Source: Nocardia sp. NBC_01327 (GTDB lineage Bacteria > Actinomycetota > Actinomycetes > Mycobacteriales > Mycobacteriaceae). Taken from it: a stretch of 64,000 nt of DNA. Each line of letters opens with the position of its first letter. Within the stretch, counting starts at the first letter, position 1. A program made the position numbers and the translations under genes. The notes beneath the pieces are model-generated. The model saw nothing but the letters and a program-made list of their open reading frames with translations, was not told where the DNA came from and made no database searches. The DNA is taken from the NCBI RefSeq assembly GCF_035958815.1, contig NZ_CP108383.1, positions 3,286,001 to 3,350,000 of the forward strand. Direction: 5' to 3'. Positions 17,707-26,558 of this stretch are shown piece after piece.

Positions 17707-18780
17707 GTGAGATCACCGATCGTGCTGGCGCTGCTATTGGCCGGCGCTGTGCTGCTGGCGGGGCTCGGGGCGTTCCGGATCATCAAGGACCCGCGGCGTG
17801 TCTCGACCGGATTCATATTGCTGGCGGCGATCGCATTGCTCGCGCTGTGGGCATTGCTGGCGGTGCACGACTGGGATCCGACGCTGGCCCTGGAAATCGC
17901 CTTGGCGCATGTCATTCTGCTGCCACCGCTGTCGCTGCTGGCCGCGGGCATCGGATTGGTCGCCAACGGTGTGGTGCTGACTCGGCGCGAGGGGCTGCGT
18001 ATTGCCACCGCCGTCGCGCCCGTCGCCGGTATCGGACTGCTGGTTTTGCCGCTGCTGGCCTATCGGATCATGGATCCCGGCCCGGAGACCTCGATCTGGC
18101 AGGAGGCGGTGGTCGTGGCGTTCCTGCTGCTCGGGCTGCTCCTGCTGGTGCAGTTGCTGGCATTCACCGGCTACGCGGTGCTGTACGCACGACTTCCGCG
18201 GCAATCCGGCACCGATGCGGTGGTCGTGCTGGGCTGTGGACTGGCCGGCGGGCGCGTCACTCCGCTGCTGGCCTCCCGGCTGGACCGGGCGATCGAGGTG
18301 TATCGCGACGAGGTGGCGGCGGGTGCGGACCCGCTGCTGGTGACCTCGGGCGGACAGGGTCCCGGCGAGACGGTCGCGGAAGCGGATGCCATGGCCGACT
18401 ACCTCGAGGCCGCCGGACTGCCCGCCGCACGGATCGTCCGGGAGAATCGATCCCGCAATACCCGGGAGAACCTGCGCTTCACCGCGGCTCTGCTCCGCGA
18501 GCGCGGCTGTGCGCCGGAGGATGTGCGAATGACGGTGGTAACCAGCGACTTTCACGTCATGCGCACCGCCGCGCTGACCCGCCGGCTCGATCTGGACGCC
18601 CAGGTGACGGGCGCCCGGACCGCACGCTACTTCGTGCCCGCGGCCTTCCTGCGCGAGTTCATCGCCATGCTGTCCACGCATCGGCGGGCCAATCTGGTGG
18701 TCGCGGGCGTGCTCGTCGCGCTGATCGCCGCGGCCACGGTCTACTCGTATCTTCCTGTCGGGCTTGTTGATTCGGATTGA
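17707..18780 (+). CDS. YdcF/SanA family (DUF218) membrane protein
   Basis: The 357-residue protein has four to five N-terminal transmembrane helices (about 1-165), a DUF218 domain (about 170-330) and a last C-terminal helix. DUF218 features are DAVVVLGCGLAGGRVTPLL, TSGGQGPGETVAEADAMA, ENRSRNTRENLRFT and VTSDFHVMRTA. YdcF-like proteins are linked to envelope metabolism, but the reaction is not settled. The GTG start is 6-7 nt behind GGGGAG. Confidence 0.85.
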   Translation: MRSPIVLALLLAGAVLLAGLGAFRIIKDPRRVSTGFILLAAIALLALWALLAVHDWDPTLALEIALAHVILLPPLSLLAAGIGLVANGVVLTRREGLRIATAVAPVAGIGLLVLPLLAYRIMDPGPETSIWQEAVVVAFLLLGLLLLVQLLAFTGYAVLYARLPRQSGTDAVVVLGCGLAGGRVTPLLASRLDRAIEVYRDEVAAGADPLLVTSGGQGPGETVAEADAMADYLEAAGLPAARIVRENRSRNTRENLRFTAALLRERGCAPEDVRMTVVTSDFHVMRTAALTRRLDLDAQVTGARTARYFVPAAFLREFIAMLSTHRRANLVVAGVLVALIAAATVYSYLPVGLVDSD

Positions 18781-18789
18781 CGATGCGTT

Positions 18790-20382
18790 CTACGGCCGAC
18801 CGGCCTTCGTGCGCAGATCCAGGCGGCGCATCACCCGATCCACCACCTCCGGTGCGATACCGGGCTCTCGGCGAGCAGCCATCGCCTCGGCGCGACCGGC
18901 CTCCAGCACCTCATCGCTGATGGCGCGTATCTGTTTGGTGAACGCGACGGTGCGGTCGGTGGCGATGCGCGCATTGCTGTCCGCCGCTTCGGGATCGGCC
19001 TGCGCCAGCCGGCGTTCGAAGCCGTCCCGCAGCCGCTCGTAGATCTCCTCGGGCAGTCGCTCGGTGGTCGAAATCTCTTTCAGCCGAGCAAGTTCGGCCT
19101 GGAGCACCCGGGTCCACAACTGCAGTTCCAGCTTGCGTTCGCCGTCGGTATCCGCGTGCACACCCGTCGCCTGCACCACCAGCGGAAGCGTGGTGCCCTG
19201 CAAAAGCAGGGTGAAGAGCACGACGGCGAAAGCGGTGAACAGGATTTCGGAGCGGCCGGGGAACGGCGCACCGGTATCGGTGGTCAAGGGAACGGCCAGC
19301 GCCAGCGCGACTGTGGCCACCCCGCGCATACCCGCCCACCATGTCACGATGGTTTCCCGCCAGGTGTAGGGCTCATCGGCATCGTGTGTGCGCCAACGGT
19401 TCCGGAACAGGGCGGTGGTGCACAGCAGCCAGATCAGCCGCAGCCCCACCACCACGCCGATCACCGCGGCCGCGCCGCCGAGGAAGCGCGGCCAGTCCGG
19501 CCCCGCATCCCGAAGCACCGTACTGAGTTCCAGGCCGATGAGCCCGAAGGCGAAACCGGTGACCAGCATTTCGGTGATCTCCCAGAAGGAGTCACCGACC
19601 AGCCGATAGTCGCTGTCGCTGAAATCCGTTGCCGCATCGGTGAGATACAGCGAACACACCAGCACGGCCAGCACCGCCGAACCGCCGCGCGCTTCGGCGA
19701 GCGCATAGGCCGCGAACGGCAGCAGCAGGCCGAGTGCCACCTGCCACGGCGCCTCACCGAGCCGCCGCATGAGCTTGCTGCCCAGCCAGCCGAGCAGCAG
19801 GCCGACCAGCACACCCACGACCGCGGAGATCACGAAATCCCCGGCCGCATGCCAGGCCGAGAATTTTCCGGTGACCACCGCCTGGATCGCCGCCGCGTAG
19901 ATGACGATGGCGGTCACATCATTGAACAGGCCCTCACCCTCGAGCACCGCCACCAGGCGGCGGGGCAGCCCGAGCTTGCCCGCCAGCGCCGAGACCGCGA
20001 CCGGATCAGGAGGGGCGACCAGGGCGCCGAGGGCCAGCGCGGCGCCGATCGGGACGGCCGGATACCAGGCGCGGAAGATCAGGGCCACGGCCACGGCCGT
20101 CACGGCGACCAGGACCACCGCGCGCAGGCTGATGGCGCCCCAGTTTTCGGAGAAGGACCGCCAGGAGGTGCGCCGGGCCGCGGCGTACAGCAGCGGCGGC
20201 AGCACTAGCGGGAGGATCAACTCCGGCTCGATGTGAATATCCGGCACCTGCGGAATCAGTGCCAGGACCAGGCCGAAGACGGTCATGAGCACCGCGGGCG
20301 CCTGGCCCAGCCGCCGTCCGAGCGGTTGGGCGATGATGGTCGCCAGCAGGACCACGAAGATCAACTCGAATTGGCTGTGCAC
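18790..20382 (-). CDS. Na+/H+ antiporter, CPA1/NhaP type
   Basis: The 530-residue protein has about 12 transmembrane segments in the first 410 residues and a charged cytoplasmic tail. Ion-path motifs are GALVAPPDPVAVSALAGKLG and EGEGLFNDVTAIVIYAAAI, where the NDV Asp is the expected ion-binding residue. It should exchange cytoplasmic Na+ for external protons. It is convergent with the YdcF gene, 9 bp apart. The start at 20382 gives a normal first helix. Confidence 0.9.
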   Translation of the reverse strand: MHSQFELIFVVLLATIIAQPLGRRLGQAPAVLMTVFGLVLALIPQVPDIHIEPELILPLVLPPLLYAAARRTSWRSFSENWGAISLRAVVLVAVTAVAVALIFRAWYPAVPIGAALALGALVAPPDPVAVSALAGKLGLPRRLVAVLEGEGLFNDVTAIVIYAAAIQAVVTGKFSAWHAAGDFVISAVVGVLVGLLLGWLGSKLMRRLGEAPWQVALGLLLPFAAYALAEARGGSAVLAVLVCSLYLTDAATDFSDSDYRLVGDSFWEITEMLVTGFAFGLIGLELSTVLRDAGPDWPRFLGGAAAVIGVVVGLRLIWLLCTTALFRNRWRTHDADEPYTWRETIVTWWAGMRGVATVALALAVPLTTDTGAPFPGRSEILFTAFAVVLFTLLLQGTTLPLVVQATGVHADTDGERKLELQLWTRVLQAELARLKEISTTERLPEEIYERLRDGFERRLAQADPEAADSNARIATDRTVAFTKQIRAISDEVLEAGRAEAMAARREPGIAPEVVDRVMRRLDLRTKAGRP

Positions 20383-20458
20383 GCCCGTCAGTTTGCTGCC
20401 GATATGCCTGAAAGTCGACCAACCGGTCCGTGTTCTCAGTAGTTACGCTGCGAGACTC

Positions 20459-21463
20459 TCAGGAAGGCGAAGGTCCGGCGGGCGGCATTCCGAGACCGCC
20501 CTGCGGGTAGGCGCCGGGCCGTTCCGGGGCATACAGCGGCGGCTGACTCGGGTAGTACGGCTCGGGCTGCTGATGCGGGGACGTATATTGCGGCGGGCGC
20601 CCGAGATTCTGCGCCGCACCGTAACCGCTCGGTGCGGGCCTGCCCGGGTCATTCGAATTGCCCGCTCGCGCAACCGTGCTCGACTGCAGGGACCACGGGT
20701 CGTGCCGCGCCGGTTCCGGGCGAACGGGTTCGGCAATACGATTGGCCTCGTCCACTTCGGTCAGTCCGACGTGAATGAGCAGCACCAGGGTCACCATGCT
20801 GACGCTGACCATGAGCGGGGCCAGCAATTGCATCGGACTCACGCCCGAAGGCATGCTCGCGTGATCCATCTGATGGGCGCTCATCGCCGCCATACCGGTG
20901 TAATGCATGCCGCAGACGGCCACGGCCATGATCAATGCCGCACCGATGGTCGCGAGAATTCCATTGATATTCAATGTGAACCACAGCGCCACGATCGAGG
21001 CCACCACCGCGATGACCATCGACACCGCGACCAGTCCGGCGTTGTATTCGATCATCGCGTCCGATTTCATGGCGTACATGCCCGCGTAATGCATGGCGCC
21101 CACGCCGAGACCGGTAATGGTGCCGCCGACCGGCAATTCCCAGCCGCCCCATCGGCTGGTCGCCACGACGGACAGGCCGATCCACACCACCACGATCGCC
21201 ACCAGCGCGCTGAGCAGAGTGATCGGCACGTTGTAGCGAATGGACGCGCCGTGGATCGAAAACCCGAGCATGGCAACAAAATGCATGACCCAGATGCCGG
21301 TGCCGCCGATGGCGACCGCGGCGGCGATCAGCCAGCCGCGGCGGCCTTCGCCGGCGCGGGCACGGGCGGTGCAACGCAGCCCGAGCAGGCAGCCGGTGAC
21401 GGACATGATGTAGGCCACGACGGGGGTAACCCACCCGTAAGTGAAGTGGTGAATTTCCAGCAC
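20459..21463 (-). CDS. MHYT-domain membrane sensor protein
   Basis: The 334-residue protein has seven predicted helices carrying the repeated MHYT-type motif: WVMHFVAML, AMHYAGMYAM and GMHYTGMAAM. The domain is proposed to coordinate copper and sense O2, CO or NO. No GGDEF, EAL or kinase output domain is fused; the last 80 residues are a Pro/Tyr/Gln-rich cytoplasmic tail. It is divergent from the split carbonic anhydrase gene. Confidence 0.88.
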   Translation of the reverse strand: MLEIHHFTYGWVTPVVAYIMSVTGCLLGLRCTARARAGEGRRGWLIAAAVAIGGTGIWVMHFVAMLGFSIHGASIRYNVPITLLSALVAIVVVWIGLSVVATSRWGGWELPVGGTITGLGVGAMHYAGMYAMKSDAMIEYNAGLVAVSMVIAVVASIVALWFTLNINGILATIGAALIMAVAVCGMHYTGMAAMSAHQMDHASMPSGVSPMQLLAPLMVSVSMVTLVLLIHVGLTEVDEANRIAEPVRPEPARHDPWSLQSSTVARAGNSNDPGRPAPSGYGAAQNLGRPPQYTSPHQQPEPYYPSQPPLYAPERPGAYPQGGLGMPPAGPSPS

Positions 21464-21703
21464 TCGAACTCCATTGCCAGAACAGGGGTTTCGCGGATCG
21501 CGTTTGCGAGCGAAGAGTACCGGCCACCTGTCCGATTGGGAAATCGAAACATCATGATTTCTGAAAGTTAGCTGGCTGAGATTGCAGATGCGGGCAACCG
21601 TTTGAATCTCCCTGATCGGGACCGGTTCCTTTGCCCTCGTGAATGCCTACCGTGAGTCACGGCACATATAGGGATTGACGCATACCGAGCGCAGGAGACC
21701 ACT

Positions 21704-21800
21704 ATGACCGCCACCGAGCAGTACCTGCAAAACAATTCGACCTACGCCGCCACCTTCACCGGGCCGCTGCCACTGCCTCCCTCACAGGGTGTTGCCGTGG
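21704..21800 (+). pseudogene. 5' fragment of beta-carbonic anhydrase gene, split by an IS element
   Basis: The fragment starts with ATG behind a good ribosome-binding site (GGAG, 21693-21696) and encodes 32 codons ending in PLPLPPSQGVAV. This is the N-terminal helix of small actinobacterial beta-carbonic anhydrases (Rv1284 type). The frame then runs into the IS3-family element. Joining it to base 23376 gives VAVVACMDAR in frame, the family active-site strand, so the two pieces are one gene. Confidence 0.9.
21795..21800. repeat. Left copy of the junction direct repeat
   Basis: CCGTGG occurs here and again at 23370-23375, at the two sides of the inserted element. It is the candidate target-site duplication. 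The true duplication could be a shorter part of it. Confidence 0.6.
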
Positions 21801-21878
21801 CCCTGCGTGTCAGGGTGAGGTGAGTCCACCGGCTCGGAGCCAATCGGAGATGCAGGGCGAGAGACGGATCGCTATTTC

Positions 21879-22316
21879 ATGACCAGGACAAGAGCCGCGG
21901 TCGCCGAAGGCCACAATGGGCGGATGGGTTCTCCAGGGCCGCGTGGTGACGAGCCGAAGCGGCGGCGTGCGTTCAGCGCAGCGGACAAGTTGGCGTATCT
22001 GCAGGCCTACGAGCAGGCGATCGAACACGGCGACGGTGGCGGGTATCTGCGCCGAGAAGGGCTGTATTCCTCGCAGATCAGCGAGTGGCGCAAGCAGCGC
22101 GACGCGGGGGTCCTCTCCGGTAAGAAACCGGGTGAGAAGGTCGGTAAACTGACCGCTGAGCAAGCCGAAATCGCACGTCTGACAGCGGAATTAGCGCGTG
22201 CCAACAAACGTCTCGTCACTACCGAGGCCGCCCTGGACATCATGGGAAAAGCACACGCTCTCTTGGAATCTCTCTCCGAGAGAGCGGATTCCGACGAGCA
22301 GCGCAGAAGGCGTTGA
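21879..22316 (+). CDS. IS3-family transposase OrfA
   Basis: The 145-residue protein has an N-terminal HTH (RRAFSAADKLAYLQAYEQAI, then LYSSQISEWRKQRDAG) followed by a coiled-coil-like leucine zipper (LTAEQAEIARLTAELARANK), the usual OrfA layout for binding the element ends. The start may instead be ATG 21924. It overlaps orfB by the 4 bases TTGA, so OrfB may be made by coupled re-initiation or by frameshifting. Confidence 0.87.
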   Translation: MTRTRAAVAEGHNGRMGSPGPRGDEPKRRRAFSAADKLAYLQAYEQAIEHGDGGGYLRREGLYSSQISEWRKQRDAGVLSGKKPGEKVGKLTAEQAEIARLTAELARANKRLVTTEAALDIMGKAHALLESLSERADSDEQRRRR

Positions 22317-23338
22317 CCACCGCGTACATGTCGTTGACCGATGCCGGAGCCGGTACTCGGCGTGCGGCGGTATTGACGGGACTGGTGCGTTCCACCGCGA
22401 ACCGCCGCCGTAAGGCCGCCGCGGCACCGAGTTCGGGTGTACCGCAACCGGTTTCAGATCCGGTGAACAAGCTCTCCGAGTTCGAGCGACGCGCGATCCT
22501 GGAGAAACTGGGCAGTGCCGGGTTCGTCGATCTGGCGCCGTTGCAGGTCTTCGCCCAGCTCCTGGACGAGGGCACCTACCTGTGTTCGGTGTCCACGATG
22601 TATCGGGTGTTAGGGGAAAACAAGCAGGTCAAGGAGCGGCGCCGGTTGGCGCGGCATCCGGCCAAGGTGTGTCCGGAGTTGGTCGCCACCGCACCGAGGC
22701 AGGTGTATTCGTGGGACATCACCAAGCTCGCCGGCCCGGTCAAGGGACAGTATTTCGATGCCTACGTGATGATCGACATCTACTCCCGTTACATCGTCGG
22801 GGTCCATGTTCACAATCATGAATCCGGTGTTCTGGCAACGGAATTGATGAAAGAGATCTTCGGGGTCCACGGGATTCCGCAGGTAGTGCACGCCGATCGG
22901 GGCACGTCGATGACGTCCAAATCGGTCGCCGCTCTGCTCGCCGATCTCGAGGTCACCCGCTCGCATTCACGGCCACGGGTATCCAATGACAACCCCTTTT
23001 CGGAGGCGCTGTTCAAGACTCTGAAATACGGTCCAGAGTTCCCCGAACGTTTCCGATCACTCACCGAGGCACGACAATTCATGGATTCCTTCGCCGGGTG
23101 GTACAACCACCAACACCGCCACACCGGCATCGGTTTACACACCCCCGCCGACGTTCACTACGGGCTGGCCACCGACAAGGCCGCCGCCCGCCAAGCCGTG
23201 CTCGCCCAGGCCCGCGCCCGCCACCCACACCGCTTCGGCACCACCACGGCACCGAAGATCCTTGACCTACCCGAGACCGTCTGGATCAACCGACCAGCCG
23301 ACGACGCCACCCAGGAGGCCGACACGACAGCCGCTTAA
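22313..23338 (+). CDS. IS3-family transposase OrfB, DDE integrase core
   Basis: The protein of about 341 residues has the rve integrase core. Catalytic residues are the Asp in VYSWDITKL, the Asp in VHADRGTSM and the Glu in PFSEALFKTLKY; the last two are separated by 35 residues, the DD35E spacing of IS3 elements. The C-terminal WYNHQHRHTGIG is also typical. The protein appears complete and probably active. Confidence 0.92.
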   Translation: MTTAYMSLTDAGAGTRRAAVLTGLVRSTANRRRKAAAAPSSGVPQPVSDPVNKLSEFERRAILEKLGSAGFVDLAPLQVFAQLLDEGTYLCSVSTMYRVLGENKQVKERRRLARHPAKVCPELVATAPRQVYSWDITKLAGPVKGQYFDAYVMIDIYSRYIVGVHVHNHESGVLATELMKEIFGVHGIPQVVHADRGTSMTSKSVAALLADLEVTRSHSRPRVSNDNPFSEALFKTLKYGPEFPERFRSLTEARQFMDSFAGWYNHQHRHTGIGLHTPADVHYGLATDKAAARQAVLAQARARHPHRFGTTTAPKILDLPETVWINRPADDATQEADTTAA

Positions 23339-23340
23339 CA

Positions 23341-23363
23341 CCCGTTGGACTCATCCACCTTGA
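23341..23363. repeat. Right terminal inverted repeat of the IS
   Basis: The reverse complement begins TCAAGGTGGATGAGTCCAAC and mirrors TCAGGGTGAGGTGAGTCCAC at 21810-21829, with a one-base gap. Confidence 0.65.
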
Positions 23364-23369
23364 AAAATT

Positions 23370-23776
23370 CCGTGGTCGCGTGCATGGACGCGCGCATCAA
23401 CGTCTACGCGGTCCTGGGCCTGTCCGACGGTGAAGCGCATGTGATCCGCAATGCCGGCGGCGTGATCACCGCCGACGAGATCCGTTCACTCGCGATCAGT
23501 CAGCGCCTGCTCGGCACCCGCGAGATCATCCTCATCCACCACACCGACTGCGGTATGCTGACCTTCACCGACGACGACTTCAAAGCCGCCATCCAGCAGG
23601 ACACCGGCATCAAGCCGGAATGGGCCGCGGAATCGTTCACCGACCTGGAAACCGATGTCCGCCAATCCATCTCGCGCATCGTCGCCAGCCCGTACATCCC
23701 GCACAAGGACAGTATCCGCGCCTTCGTCTTCGACGTGGCGACCGGCAAACTCAACGAGGTCGTAGCGGGCGACTGA
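23370..23776 (+). pseudogene. 3' fragment of beta-carbonic anhydrase gene
   Basis: This part encodes all visible zinc and active-site residues: Cys and Asp of VACMDAR, and His and Cys of HHTDCGM. Beta-carbonic anhydrases interconvert CO2 and bicarbonate. Without the IS the protein would be 165 residues, the normal size for this subclass. An in-frame TTG at 23345, 7 bases after the orfB stop, could start a 143-residue protein lacking only the N-terminal helix, so residual activity through IS read-through is conceivable. Confidence 0.88.
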
Positions 23777-23783
23777 TACGGCG

Positions 23784-24080
23784 CTATTCGGCCTGCCAAT
23801 CCCTGCCGAACAGCGACAGCTGCGCCGGATCGCTCTCACCCTCGCCGTAAAGACTCCGCAGACACCGAACGCAGGTGACACCGGCGCGGGTCGGCTGCAA
23901 CGCGTTGGGAGACCACCCCGCAACCCCGGTGTGGCACAGCAGCTCCGGCACCTCCTCGGTGCCGACCCACTGCCCGAGTCCGACAGCATGCACGGTGCGC
24001 CCGTTCCGGACGATGGCGTGCACACCGGGATCGCCGAATTTCGCCCGTGCGAACGCGGCCAGGGGAGCGATATCGGTCAT
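23784..24080 (-). CDS. Hypothetical protein with a CxxC motif
   Basis: This 98-residue protein is not assigned to a known family. It contains HAVGLGQWVGTEEVPELLC and, later, VTCVRCLRSLYGE, so two or three Cys could bind a metal. It ends 7 bp from the carbonic anhydrase fragment, on the opposite strand. The ATG at 24080 follows TATTGT (minus strand) by 7 nt. Codon usage fits the host. Confidence 0.65.
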   Translation of the reverse strand: MTDIAPLAAFARAKFGDPGVHAIVRNGRTVHAVGLGQWVGTEEVPELLCHTGVAGWSPNALQPTRAGVTCVRCLRSLYGEGESDPAQLSLFGRDWQAE

Positions 24081-24144
24081 GCTCCGGACAATACGGTTCG
24101 ACTACGACAGCGCGGCCCCGGCGCGGCGGAGTGATGCCGGTGCG

Positions 24145-25050
24145 TCACCGAATTTTCTGGCCGCGGCGGCCCTTGACGGTGAACAAAGCCGCTGCTGCGG
24201 TGATGATCAGGATCGGCAGGGTGAGCAATCCCAGGGGGCCGACGAAGAGGGGATCGGGCACGTGGTCCGGCGCCGAGGTGAGCTGCGGCAGGGGGAGTGC
24301 GAATTCGTTCAAACCGAGATGGGCCGTGACGGCGGGCCAGACCGAATGCGTATGGATCCGGATCACCGCGATCAAGGCGCCGGCGCCCACCGCCACCGCC
24401 ACGGCTGCCGGTACGGCGACATAGAGCGGGTGCCCCGGATAACTGCCGCCGAGGGCCGTCATCGGCAGGTGCCACAGGCCCCACAGCACACCCCCGAGGC
24501 AGATGCCGGTTGTGGTGCCGAAGCGAAGTGTCAACCGCGGCATCATGTACCCCTGCCAGCCGATCTCCTCGCCGAGGTACAGCGGAATCGACACCACCGC
24601 CGACACCGGCAGAGCCAGCACCGGCCACCAGGACTCGGGCCAGACCGGATGATAGGCGCCCAGCAGTGTCGCGGGAATCAGTCCGGCCAGCGTGATCGCC
24701 GGCAATGCGGCAGTCGCGCACAGGCATTGGACGATCACGCGCCGGCGTGGACGGGGCAGTCCGAGTGCGAGCACCCGTGGCACGCCGCGCCACGGGTGCC
24801 GTCGCAGTGTCAGGGCGATCGCCACCACCGCGGGGACGAGCATCATGGTGAACAGGCACGCCTGTGCCAGCGAATTCGCGTGCTGCGAGGGCGCTGACCG
24901 GCGAAATCCGTTCAGCCACAGCGGTGTGGTCACCACCCAGGCTCCGAGGTATGTCGCGGGGAGGAAATACCACAGCTCTTTCACGGCCTGTCTTCGCTGG
25001 GCCACCGGGTGTTCTGCTTCCGGAGCCCGCAAGTAATGTCTATTCATCAC
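24145..25050 (-). CDS. CPBP-family intramembrane metalloprotease
   Basis: The 301-residue protein has about eight transmembrane helices. CPBP (Abi/CAAX protease-like) motifs are present: GEEIGWQGYMMPRL with the Glu-Glu and Arg pair, WGLWHLPMT with His, and a later His in VTAHLGLNEF. Members cleave prenylated or leader-bearing peptides or act in bacteriocin self-immunity. It is transcribed away from a two-component system, and the same dyad operator lies before both units, so regulation by that system is likely. The start is GTG 25050 or ATG 25047. Confidence 0.87.
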   Translation of the reverse strand: MMNRHYLRAPEAEHPVAQRRQAVKELWYFLPATYLGAWVVTTPLWLNGFRRSAPSQHANSLAQACLFTMMLVPAVVAIALTLRRHPWRGVPRVLALGLPRPRRRVIVQCLCATAALPAITLAGLIPATLLGAYHPVWPESWWPVLALPVSAVVSIPLYLGEEIGWQGYMMPRLTLRFGTTTGICLGGVLWGLWHLPMTALGGSYPGHPLYVAVPAAVAVAVGAGALIAVIRIHTHSVWPAVTAHLGLNEFALPLPQLTSAPDHVPDPLFVGPLGLLTLPILIITAAAALFTVKGRRGQKIR

Positions 25051-25109
25051 ACTCGAAAACGCTAGGAGCGCAATCGATTAGACGCGGTGACGTGATCACC
25101 CGCAAAGAT

Positions 25110-25127
25110 GGTGTAGCCCGCTACACC
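25110..25127. promoter_or_regulatory. Operator copy 1 (response regulator site candidate)
   Basis: GGTGTAGCCCGCTACACC has perfect 8-bp arms around a 2-bp spacer. It lies 59 bp upstream of the CPBP gene start, about 45 bp before a TAGCGT -10 candidate (25059-25064, minus strand), which is an activator-type position. Confidence 0.65.
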
Positions 25128-25280
25128 GAGGCAGTCGATCATCCGCTGCCGCGCCCGGTCCGGCGGCACACCGTCGAGTCGTGTCCGCTGTCGTCCTCGG
25201 CTTGAGATCTTGCGCTTGATTGCTGTTCAACGCCAGGTAGTTCGCCGATCGGGCGCGGTGTCATCATCTCCCAGGTCGAT

Positions 25281-25298
25281 GGTGTAGCCCGCTACACC
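25281..25298. promoter_or_regulatory. Operator copy 2 (response regulator site candidate)
   Basis: This is an exact second copy of the 18-bp dyad at 25110, and the match extends 3 bp further upstream (GAT). It is 33 bp before the ATG of the histidine kinase gene, consistent with autoregulation. Confidence 0.65.
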
Positions 25299-25331
25299 GT
25301 CACGCTCGAGCGGAAATGCGAAACTCGAGGG

Positions 25332-26558
25332 ATGCCAGTCGCGTTGTGGTGGGAACGGATCCGGTTCGCGGGTGTCTCCAGCGTGGTGACGCTGGGGCGC
25401 GGGCTGTACGCCGTGATCGCGGTGCCGGTGCTGCTCTATACGTCTGTCACCTGCGTCGTCGGGATCGGATTCGTGCTGGTGCCGCCGCAATTGTGGTTGC
25501 TCGGACGGATCGGTGATGCCGAGCGGAAACGGCTGGCTCGAGTGGCGGAGGGGCCCGAATTTCCCATCGGCAGACCATTTCGGTGGCTGCCGTCGCTTGT
25601 CTCGGACCGAACGGTGTGGCGTGAACTCCGCTGGGCCGTCGTCATGCTCTTTGCCGGGACTGTGCTCGGCCTGCTGGGTGTCGCGATCTTCCTCCTGCCT
25701 GTCATGTCGTTTGCGGCGATTTGGCTGTGGTGGTTGTTCCCGCCGCACGACCCGATCCGGGTTGTCGCGAATGTGCCGATCACTGGATGGTGGTCCGCGT
25801 TCACCGTGGGGATCGCGCAAACGGTGATCACGGCAGCGGTGGCCATCGTGTGCGGACCACTGGTCGCCCGCGCCGGTCTGTGGGTATCGCGGGCCGGGCT
25901 GCGGCCGAGTGCGAAATATCAGCTGGCGCAAGAGATCACGGTGCTTCGCAGCAGTCGGTCCGGCGCCGTCGACGCGCACGCGGCCGACCTGCGCCGCATC
26001 GAACGCGACCTGCATGATGGCACGCAAGCGCATCTGGTCTCCCTCGCGCTTCGCCTTGGCCTGGCTCTGCGTGTGCTGCAACGTGATCCGGCGGCGGTCG
26101 CGCCGCTGCTGGAGCAGGCGCGATCGGGCGCGGAAGCGGCGATGAGTGATCTGCGGACAGTTTTGCGCACCACCTACCCGCCGATTCTGTCCGATCACGG
26201 ACTCGACGGCGCGCTGTCCGCAGTGGCGGCGAGCTGCACGGTGCCGACCCAGGTGCGCGTAAATGTCGGCGCGGCCACGCCTGCAGCGGTGGAGGCGGCA
26301 GTGTATTTCGTTGTCACCGAGGCGCTTACCAATATCGCCCGGCATTCCGGAGCCCGTGCCGCGAGCGTCGACGTGCGCATGGTCGACGGGTGCATTGCCG
26401 TCGAGGTGCGCGACGACGGCCGCGGCGGCGTCGATGAATCCAGGGGGACAGGGGTTTCCGGTATGCGACGACGTGTGGCGGCGCTCGACGGCCTGCTCGC
26501 CGTCGACAGCCCACCCGGCGGACCCACAATCCTGCGGGCGGCGTGCCCATGCGAATAG
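25332..26558 (+). CDS. Two-component sensor histidine kinase, NarL/LiaS class
   Basis: The 408-residue protein has four predicted transmembrane helices in two hairpins (about 20-65 and 98-185), with almost no extracellular domain, so an intramembrane signal is likely. The HisKA_3 domain carries the phospho-acceptor His in ERDLHDGTQAHLVSLALRLG (residue 228). The HATPase domain has VTEALTNIARHSGA and VRDDGRGGVDESRGTGVSGM. The partner regulator gene overlaps its 3' end. The CPBP gene lies divergently upstream. Confidence 0.9.
   Translation: MPVALWWERIRFAGVSSVVTLGRGLYAVIAVPVLLYTSVTCVVGIGFVLVPPQLWLLGRIGDAERKRLARVAEGPEFPIGRPFRWLPSLVSDRTVWRELRWAVVMLFAGTVLGLLGVAIFLLPVMSFAAIWLWWLFPPHDPIRVVANVPITGWWSAFTVGIAQTVITAAVAIVCGPLVARAGLWVSRAGLRPSAKYQLAQEITVLRSSRSGAVDAHAADLRRIERDLHDGTQAHLVSLALRLGLALRVLQRDPAAVAPLLEQARSGAEAAMSDLRTVLRTTYPPILSDHGLDGALSAVAASCTVPTQVRVNVGAATPAAVEAAVYFVVTEALTNIARHSGARAASVDVRMVDGCIAVEVRDDGRGGVDESRGTGVSGMRRRVAALDGLLAVDSPPGGPTILRAACPCE

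Larger units (their letters stand above)
21801..23369 (+). mobile_element. IS3-family insertion sequence, about 1.57 kb
   Basis: The element carries orfA and orfB and is flanked by CCGTGG on both sides. Imperfect terminal inverted repeats are recognisable: TCAGGGTGAGGTGAGTCCAC near 21810, and the reverse complement TCAAGGTGGATGAGTCCAAC near 23363, one gap apart. The outermost 6-9 bases do not match well, so the ends are accurate only to a few bases. Both reading frames look intact, and the insertion may be recent. Confidence 0.85.

Noticed and set aside
21879..23338. IS481-type single-ORF transposase
   Set aside because: There are two ORFs, an HTH/zipper OrfA and a DD35E OrfB, with a 4-bp overlap, which is the IS3 layout.
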